NCBI RefSeq assembly: GCF_000427865.1
Contig: NZ_ATYV01000004.1
Span: 110,764-174,763, forward strand
Origin: Corynebacterium sputi DSM 45148
GTDB lineage: Bacteria > Actinomycetota > Actinomycetes > Mycobacteriales > Mycobacteriaceae
DNA: 64,000 bases
Direction: 5' to 3'
Shown one piece after another: positions 19,205 to 28,490 of this stretch (positions are counted from its first letter, which is position 1; each line of letters starts with the position of its first letter). The notes under the pieces were generated by a model. It was not told the origin of the DNA and made no database searches. It saw only the letters and a program-made list of their open reading frames with translations. A program made the translations under genes and the position numbers.

Positions 19205-19766
19205 TGTCGGATCCTCGGAGCACATTAATCTGCGCGCCCGCGACCGAGAGCTGATCCGCCGCGAGCGACGTGGCTTCGATTCGCGTGTCGTTTACGAGCA
19301 GCTGGTTGGTGAACAGACCCCAGGAGCCCTGGGCTGCGCGGCTATCGACCTGGTTGGCGTCGACACCGATCTGCGCGGAAGTCATGGTCAGGTCACCGTC
19401 GACTGACTTCGCACCGAGGAGAAGGTTCTCGGCGGAGAAGTTCTGGCCCGGGACCTGCAGCTTAAAGACTGCTTCGCCAAGACCGGGGATGTTCGGGATC
19501 GGGACAGAGAGGCACACGTCGCTTGCGGTGGCACCTACGAACTTCAAGTTCGAGACACCGGTTGCGCCGCCGTCTACTTCTTCAGAACCAACGAAAAGGC
19601 TGGTTGTATCACCGGTCATGCTGCCGACAGTCATGTCCATCACGGTGCCAGAGAGTGCGAGGTTGGCCGAAATGCCGCCCTGGGCCATCGCCACGCCGGT
19701 ACCACCGGCGGCAATGATGCCTCCGGCCAGAATTGAAGCGAAACGCAGCTTCCGCATGTAGCCCAT
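19194..19766 (-). CDS. DUF6230 exported protein
   Basis: Exported protein of about 190 residues, function unknown. It opens with a Sec-type signal (MRKLRFASILAGG, then a hydrophobic Ala/Gly run ending GVAMAQG) followed by a beta-rich Ser/Thr/Gly domain with two separated Cys (CLSVP and the C-terminal GC). ATG at 19766 is chosen because AGAAGGGA is about 6 bases upstream; a longer reading adds residues before the signal without such a site. It is coupled to the DUF6114 gene. DUF6230/DUF6114 pairs recur in Actinobacteria, including Streptomyces, without a known role. Confidence 0.8.
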   Translation of the reverse strand: MGYMRKLRFASILAGGIIAAGGTGVAMAQGGISANLALSGTVMDMTVGSMTGDTTSLFVGSEEVDGGATGVSNLKFVGATASDVCLSVPIPNIPGLGEAVFKLQVPGQNFSAENLLLGAKSVDGDLTMTSAQIGVDANQVDSRAAQGSWGLFTNQLLVNDTRIEATSLAADQLSVAGAQINVLRGSDSGC

Positions 19767-19991
19767 CGGGAGTCCCTTCTCAGAAATATAATTGTCAACC
19801 ACTGTGCGTACCGGGCGGACCCTGGTGGACCTGCCCCGGCGATCACTGACAGTGATCTAGGCAACAACATGGAAAACCTTAGTGCTCATAACGAAATCTC
19901 ACCGAGCTTTCAGGAAGACTGAGCCAAAAATGTTTGCACGACAACGCAAATGAGATTCAGCAAGCACCCCCGGAATCTGGTTCGTGCACGG

Positions 19992-20028
19992 AAAAGGCAC
20001 CGCAGGCGCTATGCACGAACGGTGCCTT
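19992..20028 (-). terminator. Terminator downstream of purH
   Basis: Stem AAGGCACCG / CGGTGCCTT (9 base pairs, 17-base loop) followed on the minus strand by TTTT. It lies 18 bases past the purH stop. The rest of the 280-base gap to the DUF6230 gene holds no gene that I can see. Confidence 0.7.
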
Positions 20029-20046
20029 GATTCCGAAATTCGCTTA

Positions 20047-21618
20047 TCAGTGGGCGAAGTGACGTGCTCCGGTGAGGTACATCGTCACGCCTGCTGCTTC
20101 AGCGGCTTCGACGACCTCTGCATCGCGGATCGACCCCCCGGGCTGGACAACCGCAGTGACACCTGCGTCTGCGAGCACCTGGAAGCCATCTGCGAAGGGG
20201 AAAAAGGCGTCAGAAGCAGCGACTGATCCGGACGCACGCTGCTCTTCACCGGCGAGAGAATCAGCGCGCTGGACGGCCAACTTCGCAGCATCAACGCGGT
20301 TGACCTGACCCATACCGACACCGACAGTGGCGCCACCTCGGGCAAGCAGAATCGCGTTGGACTTCACCGCTCGCACCGAACGCCACGCGAAGACCAGGTC
20401 CACAAGGGTTTCCTCGTCCGCAGCCGTACCGCAGGCGAGAGTCCAATTAGCCGGGTCATCGCCCTCGGCCTGGAGCTCGTCGCGCTCCTGCATGAGCACG
20501 CCACCGGAGACCTCACGGAACTCCACAGCGGACTTCTCCGGCTCCGGAGCGGTCAGGATACGGATGTTCTTCTTCTGGGAGAGGATCTCCACTGCGCCGT
20601 CTTCGAAGGACGGGGCGACGATAACCTCGGTGAAGATCTCCGAGACCTGCTTTGCCATCTCCACGGAGACCTGACGGTTCACGGCGATGACGCCACCGAA
20701 GGCGGACACCGGGTCGCACGCATGCGCTGCGCGGTGTGCCGCAGCGATGGACTCCTCGGAGACCGCGATGCCACACGGGTTAGCGTGCTTAATGATCGCG
20801 ACGCAGGGACGCTCGTGGTCCCAGGCAGCGCGCCAAGCAGCGTCGCAGTCGGTGTAGTTGTTGTAACTCATCTCCTTGCCGTGGAGCTGCTCGGACTGTG
20901 CCAGGCCGGCTCCGTCCGGGGATGCGTAGAGAGCAGCCTTCTGGTGCGGGTTCTCTCCGTAGCGCAGGGTGGCAGAACGAGTCCACGACCGGCCAGCCCA
21001 CTCGGGGAACTGCTCAGCGCCCGGGGAGTTCTCGCCCAGCCAGGTCGCCACTGCAATGTCATAGGACGCGGTGTGGCGGAATGCCTCAACTGCGAGCTCG
21101 GTGCGCTCGTCGCGGGTAAAGCCACCTTCCCGGGCGGCTGCGGCAACATCGTCGTAGCGCGACGGGTCTACGACCACGGCGACAGACGGGTGGTTCTTCG
21201 CTGCGGCACGAACCATCGACGGACCGCCGATGTCGATCTGTTCCACGCAGGCGTCAACGTCAGCGCCAGAGGCGACGGTCTCAGTGAAGGGGTACAGGTT
21301 CACGATCACGAGCTGGAATGCCTCGACCTCGAGGTCCGTGAGCTGCTGGAGGTGATCTTCTTTGCGGGTATCCGCCAGAATGCCGGCATGAACGCGCGGG
21401 TGCAGCGTCTTTACGCGACCTTCCAAGCACTCGGGGAATCCGGTGATTTCCTCGACACCCGTCACTGGGACGCCGGCGTCCGCGATCCGCGATGCAGTCG
21501 ATCCGGTGGAGACGATGCTGACGCCCGCCTCGTGCAGGTTGCGAGCCAGGTCTTCCAGGCCCGTCTTGTCGTACACGCTGATCAGCGCGCGCTTGATCTG
21601 CTTCCGGTCGTCGGTCAT
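20047..21618 (-). CDS. purH: PurH, AICAR transformylase / IMP cyclohydrolase
   Basis: Bifunctional enzyme for the last two steps of IMP synthesis in the cytoplasm. The 523-residue protein has the N-terminal IMP cyclohydrolase domain ([13 protein letters not shown], then [15 protein letters not shown] near residue 68) and the AICAR transformylase domain with [13 protein letters not shown] (about 225), the catalytic [14 protein letters not shown] and, near the C-terminus, the FFPFADG motif. Length is normal. The ATG overlaps the purN stop by four bases, so the two are translationally coupled; AAAGGCGAC serves as ribosome site. Confidence 0.96.
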   Translation of the reverse strand: MTDDRKQIKRALISVYDKTGLEDLARNLHEAGVSIVSTGSTASRIADAGVPVTGVEEITGFPECLEGRVKTLHPRVHAGILADTRKEDHLQQLTDLEVEAFQLVIVNLYPFTETVASGADVDACVEQIDIGGPSMVRAAAKNHPSVAVVVDPSRYDDVAAAAREGGFTRDERTELAVEAFRHTASYDIAVATWLGENSPGAEQFPEWAGRSWTRSATLRYGENPHQKAALYASPDGAGLAQSEQLHGKEMSYNNYTDCDAAWRAAWDHERPCVAIIKHANPCGIAVSEESIAAAHRAAHACDPVSAFGGVIAVNRQVSVEMAKQVSEIFTEVIVAPSFEDGAVEILSQKKNIRILTAPEPEKSAVEFREVSGGVLMQERDELQAEGDDPANWTLACGTAADEETLVDLVFAWRSVRAVKSNAILLARGGATVGVGMGQVNRVDAAKLAVQRADSLAGEEQRASGSVAASDAFFPFADGFQVLADAGVTAVVQPGGSIRDAEVVEAAEAAGVTMYLTGARHFAH

Positions 21619-22238
21619 TGGATAGTCGCCTTTCGTCCGTCCCGCGAGATTCCGCGTTCTGCGATTGTGGTCAGAACGTCAGCAAGCAACCGACGTTCTA
21701 CTATTTTGATTCGTTCGTGCAGGGTATCGACGGTATCCGAGTCGAGAACTTCGACCACTCGCTGCGCAAGAATCGGACCCGTGTCTACTCCGTTGTCGAC
21801 GATATGGACCGTCGTGCCCGTAACCTTGACTCCGTAATCGAGCGCGTCTGGAACCGCGTGGGCGCCTGGGAATGAAGGAAGCAGCGCCGGGTGCGTATTA
21901 ATAATCCGCCCGTCGAACGCTGCTACAAACTCCTCACCAAGGATCCGCATGAATCCAGCGGAGACCACTAAGTCCGGGGAGTACGACTCCACCGCGCCAA
22001 GCAGCCGTCGATTCCACGCTGTCCGGTCGCGCCGCGCCTCCGCGTCGAACGGGACGGTGAAGGTGTCAATTCCTGCACGGCCCGCCTTCGCGAGCGCTTC
22101 GCATTCGAGGTCCGCCCCCACAGCGACGAGCTCAACCGTGTTCTGGTCCAGCTCATCGACAAGTGCCTGGAGCAGCGTTCCACTTCCGGACGCCAGCACA
22201 ACGACACGCAACGGGGAAGAGCCAGAGGATTCGGTCAC
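21615..22238 (-). CDS. purN: PurN, GAR formyltransferase
   Basis: 10-formyl-THF-dependent glycinamide ribonucleotide formyltransferase, third step of purine synthesis. The 207-residue protein shows [14 protein letters not shown] at the N-terminus, the active-site [34 protein letters not shown] with catalytic Asn and His, and [14 protein letters not shown] with the Asp. The GTG start has no Shine-Dalgarno but TAATAT lies 7 bases upstream, so the mRNA may be leaderless even though the DUF6350 gene ends only 18 bases before. Overlaps purH by four bases. Confidence 0.95.
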   Translation of the reverse strand: MTESSGSSPLRVVVLASGSGTLLQALVDELDQNTVELVAVGADLECEALAKAGRAGIDTFTVPFDAEARRDRTAWNRRLLGAVESYSPDLVVSAGFMRILGEEFVAAFDGRIINTHPALLPSFPGAHAVPDALDYGVKVTGTTVHIVDNGVDTGPILAQRVVEVLDSDTVDTLHERIKIVERRLLADVLTTIAERGISRDGRKATIQ

Positions 22239-22245
22239 GCGGGGG

Positions 22246-22251
22246 ATATTA
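22246..22251 (-). promoter_or_regulatory. -10 element for leaderless purN-purH
   Basis: TAATAT on the minus strand, 7 bases before the purN GTG, matches the -10 consensus at five of six positions. It gives purN-purH a promoter of their own, separate from the upstream membrane-protein gene. Confidence 0.55.
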
Positions 22252-22256
22252 CCTGC

Positions 22257-24041
22257 CTAGTCTCCGCTTCCAGGATTCCGGGGGACGTCGCCGTCGCCCT
22301 CCTCCTCAAGACTTTGCTTCCCGACGTCCCCATCCTCATCGTCCGCACCCTCATCAACGGTGTCAGCCTCATGGCCCTCAGCCAGTTCGGGGTCCTCCCC
22401 CGGTTCTTCGACTTCTTCGACTTCTTCAGGCTCTTCAGGCTCTTCATCGAACTCGTCATCGACTTCGAGCTCAGGATCCTCCGGATCTACCTCTTCTAGA
22501 TCGGTGTCCTCGGGTTCTTCATAGTCGTCTTCCTCGTGCTCGTCGTCGATGTCGGAGATTGGGTCGTGTGCTACGGAGGCGTCGTCAAGCGCGACCTTGT
22601 CATTATCTCTCCCAAAGACCTCTGGGAAGCCGCGCACCACAACGACCGTGAGGGCCGCCGGCAGCGCCACCCACACTGAAGCGAGCACTCCCACCAGCGA
22701 CCATGGGGTTCCAGTCTCACCGAAGTAACCCAATTCACCGCTTGTCATCCACGCCACCGCTGCAACGAGCACACCCGCGACAATCGCGGCGACAACAACC
22801 ACGTAATAAGCGTTCTCCGAGGCAGAGGTGAACAAGTAGCGATACACCCGCCACATCACAACGCCGACCGGGACCACCAGCAGCACCGCGAACCACACGT
22901 GATGCTCCTGCGGCATTCCGCCGAGCAAAGGCAAAGGCGGCAAAGAGCCTGGGATAACCCCAAACAGTCCGACCTCGGCGACACCGACATTGGCCGAAGC
23001 GCCAGTCAACACTCCGATCGTCGCAGCCGCCGCGTTGGGCAAATAGAGCAGCGACATAATGGTCATTCCGATGACACCGCCTGCACCGGCGGTCACCGCG
23101 TAGGCCTCGCCGACAGCGCCGAATCGGATGAGACCGGCCAGCAACACCACGATGGCAGCGGCTGCCCACAGACATACGACGATGTCCGCTCCCAGCCGCA
23201 AGGACTCCACTGGCCACTCCGGCAGACCGCGCCGACGCAGCAATGCAGTCAACAATTTCGGCCCAATGCCCACTGCAAGCGCGATCAATCGCAGCAGCAG
23301 AGTCGCAAGCAGAGCAGAGAAAAATGAAGGCGCGTCAACATCAATCAGGGTCGACCGAGAGGCATCCCACAGCATCAACCACGCGATAGACGTGAGAACA
23401 ACGGGAGTCACCAGGGTGAAGGCCGAGAGGACTCGGATGTCGCGAACTGAGATCGGACCGGACACCTCACGACGGATCCGCCACGCAACTACGCCTACAA
23501 ACAGCATCGCTGGCACCGCCGGAATCACCCCGAGCGTCACACCATTGACGATCACCGGCGACATGTTCAGCACCATCCACGCCGAGGCCACAGAGGCAGG
23601 GAACGGAGTGAGTCCAACATCGGTGATCGTCACGAAGAGAATCGCGAGAGTGATGATGGCGAGCACCGCCACGCCGTCGGTCGCTGCGGACAAGAGTCCG
23701 AAGCGACGCAGCCGTGCGTTCAGATCTGAGCGCGGCGAAGGGTCCGCCGCTGCACTGCGCGGAGTCTTCGCTTTTGGCTGTGACTGCCCGGCCTCCCGAG
23801 TGGCCTGTGCTGCGGCCGGCCGACCATTGCGTCCAGAATCGGTGGGCTGGCGCTGACCGGTGGCACGCGAGGAAGCCTGACGGGCGGACGCCGCGTTGTC
23901 TCCCCGCGCTTCGGGACTGACCCGTTTGGCTTCAGGGGGGACGGGGTTGGCGCGTGGGGTCCGCGGTCGACGCCGGGATCCGGAACCGGGATGGGATCCA
24001 CCGCGGCTGGACGGACGACCCTTGCGCTGTTTGTCGGACAC
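22257..24041 (-). CDS. DUF6350 polytopic membrane protein
   Basis: Membrane protein of 594 residues, function unknown; the same neighbour occurs beside purN in mycobacteria (Rv0955). A basic, Pro/Ser/Arg-rich N-terminal tail of about 110 residues precedes some ten hydrophobic helices (about 120-490), including AVLAIITLAILFV and VVAAIVAGVLVAAVAW. The last 100 residues are strongly acidic, with runs of Glu and Asp. Opposite charge at the two ends is notable; both ends are probably cytoplasmic. The GTG start has AAAGG about 10 bases upstream. The DNA of the acidic tail is repetitive (GAAGAG/GAAGTC units), so its length may vary between strains. Confidence 0.8.
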   Translation of the reverse strand: MSDKQRKGRPSSRGGSHPGSGSRRRPRTPRANPVPPEAKRVSPEARGDNAASARQASSRATGQRQPTDSGRNGRPAAAQATREAGQSQPKAKTPRSAAADPSPRSDLNARLRRFGLLSAATDGVAVLAIITLAILFVTITDVGLTPFPASVASAWMVLNMSPVIVNGVTLGVIPAVPAMLFVGVVAWRIRREVSGPISVRDIRVLSAFTLVTPVVLTSIAWLMLWDASRSTLIDVDAPSFFSALLATLLLRLIALAVGIGPKLLTALLRRRGLPEWPVESLRLGADIVVCLWAAAAIVVLLAGLIRFGAVGEAYAVTAGAGGVIGMTIMSLLYLPNAAAATIGVLTGASANVGVAEVGLFGVIPGSLPPLPLLGGMPQEHHVWFAVLLVVPVGVVMWRVYRYLFTSASENAYYVVVVAAIVAGVLVAAVAWMTSGELGYFGETGTPWSLVGVLASVWVALPAALTVVVVRGFPEVFGRDNDKVALDDASVAHDPISDIDDEHEEDDYEEPEDTDLEEVDPEDPELEVDDEFDEEPEEPEEVEEVEEPGEDPELAEGHEADTVDEGADDEDGDVGKQSLEEEGDGDVPRNPGSGD

Positions 24042-24313
24042 GGTGAAAAGGCCCTTTCAGACGACGGTGGATGCCTCGGGTGCTTCCCCACACCTCTCCG
24101 TCACGATATACGGCACCGGATGAAACGAGGGCACCCCTGGCCAGTCACACCAGTAACACGCCTTTCATTTGGGACTTTTTCGGCGAATCGGTTGATTGAT
24201 GGATATCAAACCGTTATCGTTTCGTTGGTAAGTAACGACGTGGTCACGAGATCGCACCAAAAGGGCTGCCTTCTCCCGCGTCAACTCCCCCCTTGAAATT
24301 GTGAGGAAGACAC

Positions 24314-25060
24314 GTGCGAGAAGGTAGTTTGCGTAGCCGAGGCGGCGCCCACCGCAAGAAGTCTCACGCATCCAATCGCATCGCAGTCGCAACCGTTACA
24401 GCTGCAGCAGCCACCTCCGTCGGATCCGGCCTCGCAGTCGCTACCCCGGCACCGGTCGAAGAGGACAACTCGCACCTGACCGCGCAGGCTGCATCCTCGG
24501 ACTCTTCTACCGCACCGACCGTCGTGTCTGTGCAGGACTTCCGCCCGGTTGGCGACCTGTCCACGCAGCTAAACGCTGCGCTGCAGTTCAACCAGGAGCG
24601 CAAGGCACGCGACCTGGCTGACCGCATGCCGAAGCTGGCCTCCCCGGCTGACGGCGCATTCACCTCCGGCTTCGGCCCGCGCTGGGGATCGATGCACAAC
24701 GGCATCGACATCGCCAACGTCACCAACACCCCGATCCGAACCATCATGGACGGAACGGTCATCGACTCCGGCCCGGCACAGGGTTACGGCCAGTGGATCC
24801 GCGTGCTCCACGACGATGGTGCTGTGTCTGTCTACGGACACCTGGAGTCGCTGTACGTCGGCGTCGGCGAGAAGGTCTCCGCAGGGCAGGAAATCGGCGG
24901 CATGGGCAACCGTGGTTTCTCCACCGGTACCCACCTCCACTTCGAGATCCACCCGGATGGCTCCACCCCGGTTGACCCGATCCAGTGGTTCATCGAGCGC
25001 GGCCTGGCTCTGTTCGCCGGTGCCGTTGAGGGCGCCACCCAGTTCTCGGGCGTCTCCTAA
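24314..25060 (+). CDS. M23 peptidoglycan endopeptidase (LytM type)
   Basis: Secreted zinc metallopeptidase of 248 residues that should cut peptidoglycan cross-bridges or activate other hydrolases. An N-terminal basic stretch and hydrophobic segment (about residues 22-45) form a signal peptide, followed by a short linker. The M23 domain has FGPRWGSMHNGIDIA with the first zinc His and Asp (about residues 128-138) and GTHLHFEIHPDG with the HxH pair near 215. GTG is supported by GAGGAA 8 bases upstream. It is divergent from the DUF6350 gene; the 272-base gap holds a long untranslated region in which I recognise no riboswitch. Confidence 0.9.
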   Translation: MREGSLRSRGGAHRKKSHASNRIAVATVTAAAATSVGSGLAVATPAPVEEDNSHLTAQAASSDSSTAPTVVSVQDFRPVGDLSTQLNAALQFNQERKARDLADRMPKLASPADGAFTSGFGPRWGSMHNGIDIANVTNTPIRTIMDGTVIDSGPAQGYGQWIRVLHDDGAVSVYGHLESLYVGVGEKVSAGQEIGGMGNRGFSTGTHLHFEIHPDGSTPVDPIQWFIERGLALFAGAVEGATQFSGVS

Positions 25061-25091
25061 ACTCGAACCTGTTGAGCGGTTAATTTCGCTG

Positions 25092-25126
25092 AATGCGCTC
25101 GCCGATCCGGCGGGCGCATTATTTTT
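25092..25126 (+). terminator. Terminator of M23 gene overlapping next promoter
   Basis: Stem AATGCGCTCGCC / GGCGGGCGCATT (one G-T pair, GATCC loop) followed by ATTTTT. The T-run contains TATTTT (25120-25125), which lies exactly 7 bases before the second ATG of the DUF4442 gene and could be its -10 box. Confidence 0.85.
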
Positions 25127-25132
25127 ATGTCT

Positions 25133-25675
25133 ATGACTTCTTCGAGCAACTCCGCCGTAGCCACCACCGACGCAACGAAGGGCGGCGCCACCTCCACCTA
25201 CAAGCTATGGCAGAAGCTTTCCGACGTCCCCGTCGTCGGCACCCATCTCTTCTCTGCCGGATACAGCCTCTTCGCTCCGTACTTCGCCACTGTCCTGCCC
25301 CACGTCCGCGAGGTCCAGCCGGGCTACGCCGTGGTCTCTGCCCCGAAGTGGTGGGGCGTGCGCAACCACATCGGCACCTTCCACGCGATCGCCGGCTGCA
25401 ATGTCGCCGAGGCCGCTATGGGTGTTCTGTGCGAGGCATCCGTGCCGACGTCACACCGATGGGTCCCCAAGGCCATGGACGTGCGGTACGTGACCATTTC
25501 CAAGGGTGGCCTGACCGCCACCGCCACCGCAGACGTCCCGGATTTCTCCTCGATCACCCCGGAAACCGGCGGCCAGGACCTGCCGGTGACCATCGCGCTG
25601 ACCGATAAGCGTGGCGTGGTCGTGCAGGAAGTGACCATCACCACCTGGGTGACGGCCAAGAAGCCGAAGAAGTAG
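25133..25675 (+). CDS. DUF4442 hot-dog fold protein
   Basis: Protein of about 180 residues in the DUF4442 thioesterase-like family; actual activity unknown. Recognisable parts are PVVGTHLFSAGYSLFAPYF, the conserved NHIGTFHAIAGCNVAEAAMG (hot-dog helix with Asn and His) and the closing TITTWVTAKKPKK. The family is annotated as thioesterase-related because of this fold, not from known chemistry. Two ATGs (25127 and 25133) have no ribosome site. The second is favoured since TATTTT lies 7 bases upstream, implying a leaderless mRNA. It is convergent with pcrA, whose stop is 14 bases away. Confidence 0.8.
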   Translation: MTSSSNSAVATTDATKGGATSTYKLWQKLSDVPVVGTHLFSAGYSLFAPYFATVLPHVREVQPGYAVVSAPKWWGVRNHIGTFHAIAGCNVAEAAMGVLCEASVPTSHRWVPKAMDVRYVTISKGGLTATATADVPDFSSITPETGGQDLPVTIALTDKRGVVVQEVTITTWVTAKKPKK

Positions 25676-25688
25676 GAAAACTAATCTT

Positions 25689-28433
25689 CTAGAGCTTCTC
25701 CATAGGCAGGCCACCGAGCATCATCAAGCGCACCTTGCCTGCCGAGCCGAAGTCGATGGTCGCAGTCTGACGCGGGCCGACGCCATCGACGGAGAGCACC
25801 TTGCCCAGGCCGTACTTGTCGTGGACGACCTTGTCTCCGGCATCGAGCTGAAGAACCGTGTTGTTCTTTCGGCTCGGGGCAGTCGACCTGGCCGCGGACC
25901 GTCCACTGGCACCGCGGCCGAAGCTGCTTCCGAATCCGCTGCCACCGAAGCCGCCGCCGAAGCTGCTGCCTGCTCCGGCTGAGCGCGGTTCGTTCTCCCA
26001 CTCGATAGTCTCGTTCGGCATCTCTCCCAGGAACCGTGAGGGCGGGTTCGACTGCGGGGATCCCCACGAGGACCGAGTCCGCGCGCTGGTCAGATAGAGC
26101 TTCTCTCGGGCTCGGGTAATACCCACGTACGCCAGACGACGTTCCTCTGCCAATTCCTTCGGGTCACCCAGGGCACGCAAATGCGGGAACTGACCGTCCT
26201 CCCAACCGGTAACGAAGACCACTGGGAACTCCAGACCCTTGGCCGTGTGCAGCGTCATCATCGTGACCGTTCCGCGTCCGTCATCGGGGATCTGGTCAGC
26301 ATCAGCAACCAGGGAGACCTTCTCTAGGAAGGCGGCAAGGCTACCCGGTTCAGCAGCGCCATCGTCGAGACCTGCGTCGAGGTCATCGAACGCCGCGGTG
26401 CCATCTTCAGCAGTCGGTTCAGCATCAGCATCAGCATCAGCCTCGGCATCGTCCTCACGGACCCCTTCGCTGGCGTTGTCACTTACAGGTGACACCTTGT
26501 CGCCGGATTCACTGTCACCTGTAGGTGACACCTCCGAAACAGGCACATCCCCGCCGACGTCAATGGACCGCTCCAGCGCCGCCTCCGCAGAGAACTCCCT
26601 CGCCACGGAGACGAGCTCATTGAGGTTATCCAGCCTCGCCGCGTCCTGTGGATCGTTCGATGCCTCCAGCCCCGCACGATATCCGGTTGCCTCGAGGATT
26701 TCCTCAATGAGGTCGCCAATATCGGAGGTGGGGTCGTCGGGAAGCGAAAGTCCTTCCATCATCTCCAGGAACTTGCCGATGGCATTGCGGCCACGCGCAG
26801 AGATCGCCGGGATCTCCCCGCGGGCGGCGGCGTGCAGCGCAGTGCCGAACGAGGTCCGAGTGTCCTCGGCATGCAGGGCCACCAGCGACTGAGCTTTGTC
26901 ACCGATGCCGCGGCGCGGGGTGTTGATGATGCGCTGCAAGGCGACGTCATCATTCGGGTTCGACAACGCACGGAGGTAGGACACGATGTCCCGGACCTCT
27001 TTGCGCTCGTAGAACCTGGTTCCACCGACAACGGTGTACGGCACGCCGAGGCGCACAAAAACGTCTTCTAGCGCACGGGAGGCATTGTTTGTCCGATAGA
27101 ACACAGCAATGTCCGCGTAGCGCTGGTCGCCACGGTCAGTCATCTGCTCGATCTTTGACGCGATGAAGCGAGCCTCATCGTGCTCGTTGTCCGCGTTGTA
27201 GCCTCGGATCTTCTCGCCCTCGCCCAGGTCGGTCCACAGCTTCTTCTCTCGACGATTCTCATTGCGAGCAATCACCGAGTTCGCAGCGCTAAGGATCGTC
27301 TGCGTGGATCGGTAGTTTTGCTCCAGGAGGATCGAGGTGGCGTCCGGGTAGTCCGCCTCGAATTCTTCGATGTTGCGGATCGTGGCACCTCGGAAGGCAT
27401 AGATCGACTGATCGGAGTCACCGACCACACACAATTCGCTGGGGGTGGTGTCCCCTTCCCCGGCGCGGCCAACCAGTTCGCGAACCAGGGCGTACTGGGC
27501 GTGGTTGGTGTCCTGGTACTCATCGACCAGCACGTGGCGGAAACGCCTGCGGTAGTACTCCGCGACCTGCGGGTGCTCTTTGAAGATGCGGACGGTCTCA
27601 CCGATCAGGTCATCAAAGTCCAGTGCGTTGGCTCCGCGCAAGCGCCGCTGATATTCGCCGTAAACCCGGGCAACAGTCGTGTCGAACGGGTTGCGAGTCG
27701 ATTCAGCTTCAGCGAGGGCTTCGGTGGGCCCGGTGAGTTCGTTCTTGAGATTCGAGATCGCCGACGACAGCACGCGGGCACCGAACTTCTTTGAGTCCAG
27801 GTCCATGTCTTTGCCGATCATCGCCAGCAAGCGCCGGGAATCGTCAGAGTCATAGATGGAGAAATTAGAGTTCAGCCCTTGCACCAAGGCGTGCTGCATA
27901 CGCAAGATACGGACACAGGTGGAGTGGAAGGTGGACACCCACATCCGCTCCGCGACTGGGCCGACGAGGCCTGCGACGCGCTCACGCATCTCCGCCGCTG
28001 CCTTATTCGTGAAGGTGATGGCGAGGATCTGTCCTGGGTGCACACCACGGTGGCCGATCAAATACGCGATCCGTCGGGTCAGCACCGCGGTCTTACCGGA
28101 GCCGGCACCAGCGACGATCAATAGCGGCGAGCCGGCATGGGTGACCGCCTGCAGCTGCTGCGGGTTCAGTCCTTCGAGCAATCGACTCTCCGGCACGGAC
28201 ACTGACGATCCGCTTCCCGACGCCCCCATCGCCCCTCCTCCAGACCGAAGTACCGGACTGGGAGCGGGAGGCGCATCCTGCGAAAACGGGTTCTCTTCAC
28301 CAGTGGAGGGACCGCCGAAAGGGTCCTCTTCTGGGATCGGTGCCGGTTCAGGCGGAAGCGGGATGTCCGACATCGTTTCCTGGTCCCGTCCGCTGCGGGA
28401 ATGTGCGTCTGAGGTGCCGAAAGGATTAACCAT
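25689..28433 (-). CDS. pcrA: UvrD/PcrA-type ATP-dependent DNA helicase
   Basis: Superfamily 1A 3'-5' helicase for repair and displacement of proteins from DNA. About 914 residues. After a Pro-rich tail of roughly 85 residues come the Q-motif NPQQLQAVTH, Walker A AGAGSGKTAVLTRRIA, TFTNKAAAEMRERV, Walker B LVDEYQDTNHAQ, GDSDQSIYAFRGA and later TLHTAKGLEFPVVFV and VGITRAREKLYL; the C-terminus carries the Tudor-like GDKVVHDKYGLGKV. Between about residues 625 and 710 there is an unusually acidic insertion (many Asp-Ala pairs) in the 2B region. ATG at 28433 is favoured; the frame is open further upstream. It is divergent from chorismate mutase, as in Rv0948c/Rv0949. Confidence 0.93.
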   Translation of the reverse strand: MVNPFGTSDAHSRSGRDQETMSDIPLPPEPAPIPEEDPFGGPSTGEENPFSQDAPPAPSPVLRSGGGAMGASGSGSSVSVPESRLLEGLNPQQLQAVTHAGSPLLIVAGAGSGKTAVLTRRIAYLIGHRGVHPGQILAITFTNKAAAEMRERVAGLVGPVAERMWVSTFHSTCVRILRMQHALVQGLNSNFSIYDSDDSRRLLAMIGKDMDLDSKKFGARVLSSAISNLKNELTGPTEALAEAESTRNPFDTTVARVYGEYQRRLRGANALDFDDLIGETVRIFKEHPQVAEYYRRRFRHVLVDEYQDTNHAQYALVRELVGRAGEGDTTPSELCVVGDSDQSIYAFRGATIRNIEEFEADYPDATSILLEQNYRSTQTILSAANSVIARNENRREKKLWTDLGEGEKIRGYNADNEHDEARFIASKIEQMTDRGDQRYADIAVFYRTNNASRALEDVFVRLGVPYTVVGGTRFYERKEVRDIVSYLRALSNPNDDVALQRIINTPRRGIGDKAQSLVALHAEDTRTSFGTALHAAARGEIPAISARGRNAIGKFLEMMEGLSLPDDPTSDIGDLIEEILEATGYRAGLEASNDPQDAARLDNLNELVSVAREFSAEAALERSIDVGGDVPVSEVSPTGDSESGDKVSPVSDNASEGVREDDAEADADADAEPTAEDGTAAFDDLDAGLDDGAAEPGSLAAFLEKVSLVADADQIPDDGRGTVTMMTLHTAKGLEFPVVFVTGWEDGQFPHLRALGDPKELAEERRLAYVGITRAREKLYLTSARTRSSWGSPQSNPPSRFLGEMPNETIEWENEPRSAGAGSSFGGGFGGSGFGSSFGRGASGRSAARSTAPSRKNNTVLQLDAGDKVVHDKYGLGKVLSVDGVGPRQTATIDFGSAGKVRLMMLGGLPMEKL
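26421..26445 (-). repeat. Hexanucleotide repeat inside pcrA
   Basis: AGCATC is repeated three times in a row and then continues as AGCCTC, encoding the Asp-Ala repeats of the acidic PcrA insertion. Nearby (26489-26530) AGGTGACACC occurs twice, with inverted copies. Slippage here would change the insertion length without breaking the frame. Confidence 0.75.
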
Positions 28434-28490
28434 GATGCCCGTAACCCTAGTCGTGTACCCGACAGCGCACCGATGGGCCACAATAGAGAG

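Noticed and set aside
24042..24313. Possible cyclic di-AMP (ydaO-type) riboswitch before the M23 peptidase
   Set aside because: Wall-hydrolase genes in Actinobacteria often carry one, but I could not find its conserved core segments or pairing here.
26480..26530. CRISPR-like repeats
   Set aside because: Only two short copies inside the pcrA coding frame, no spacers and no cas genes in the window.
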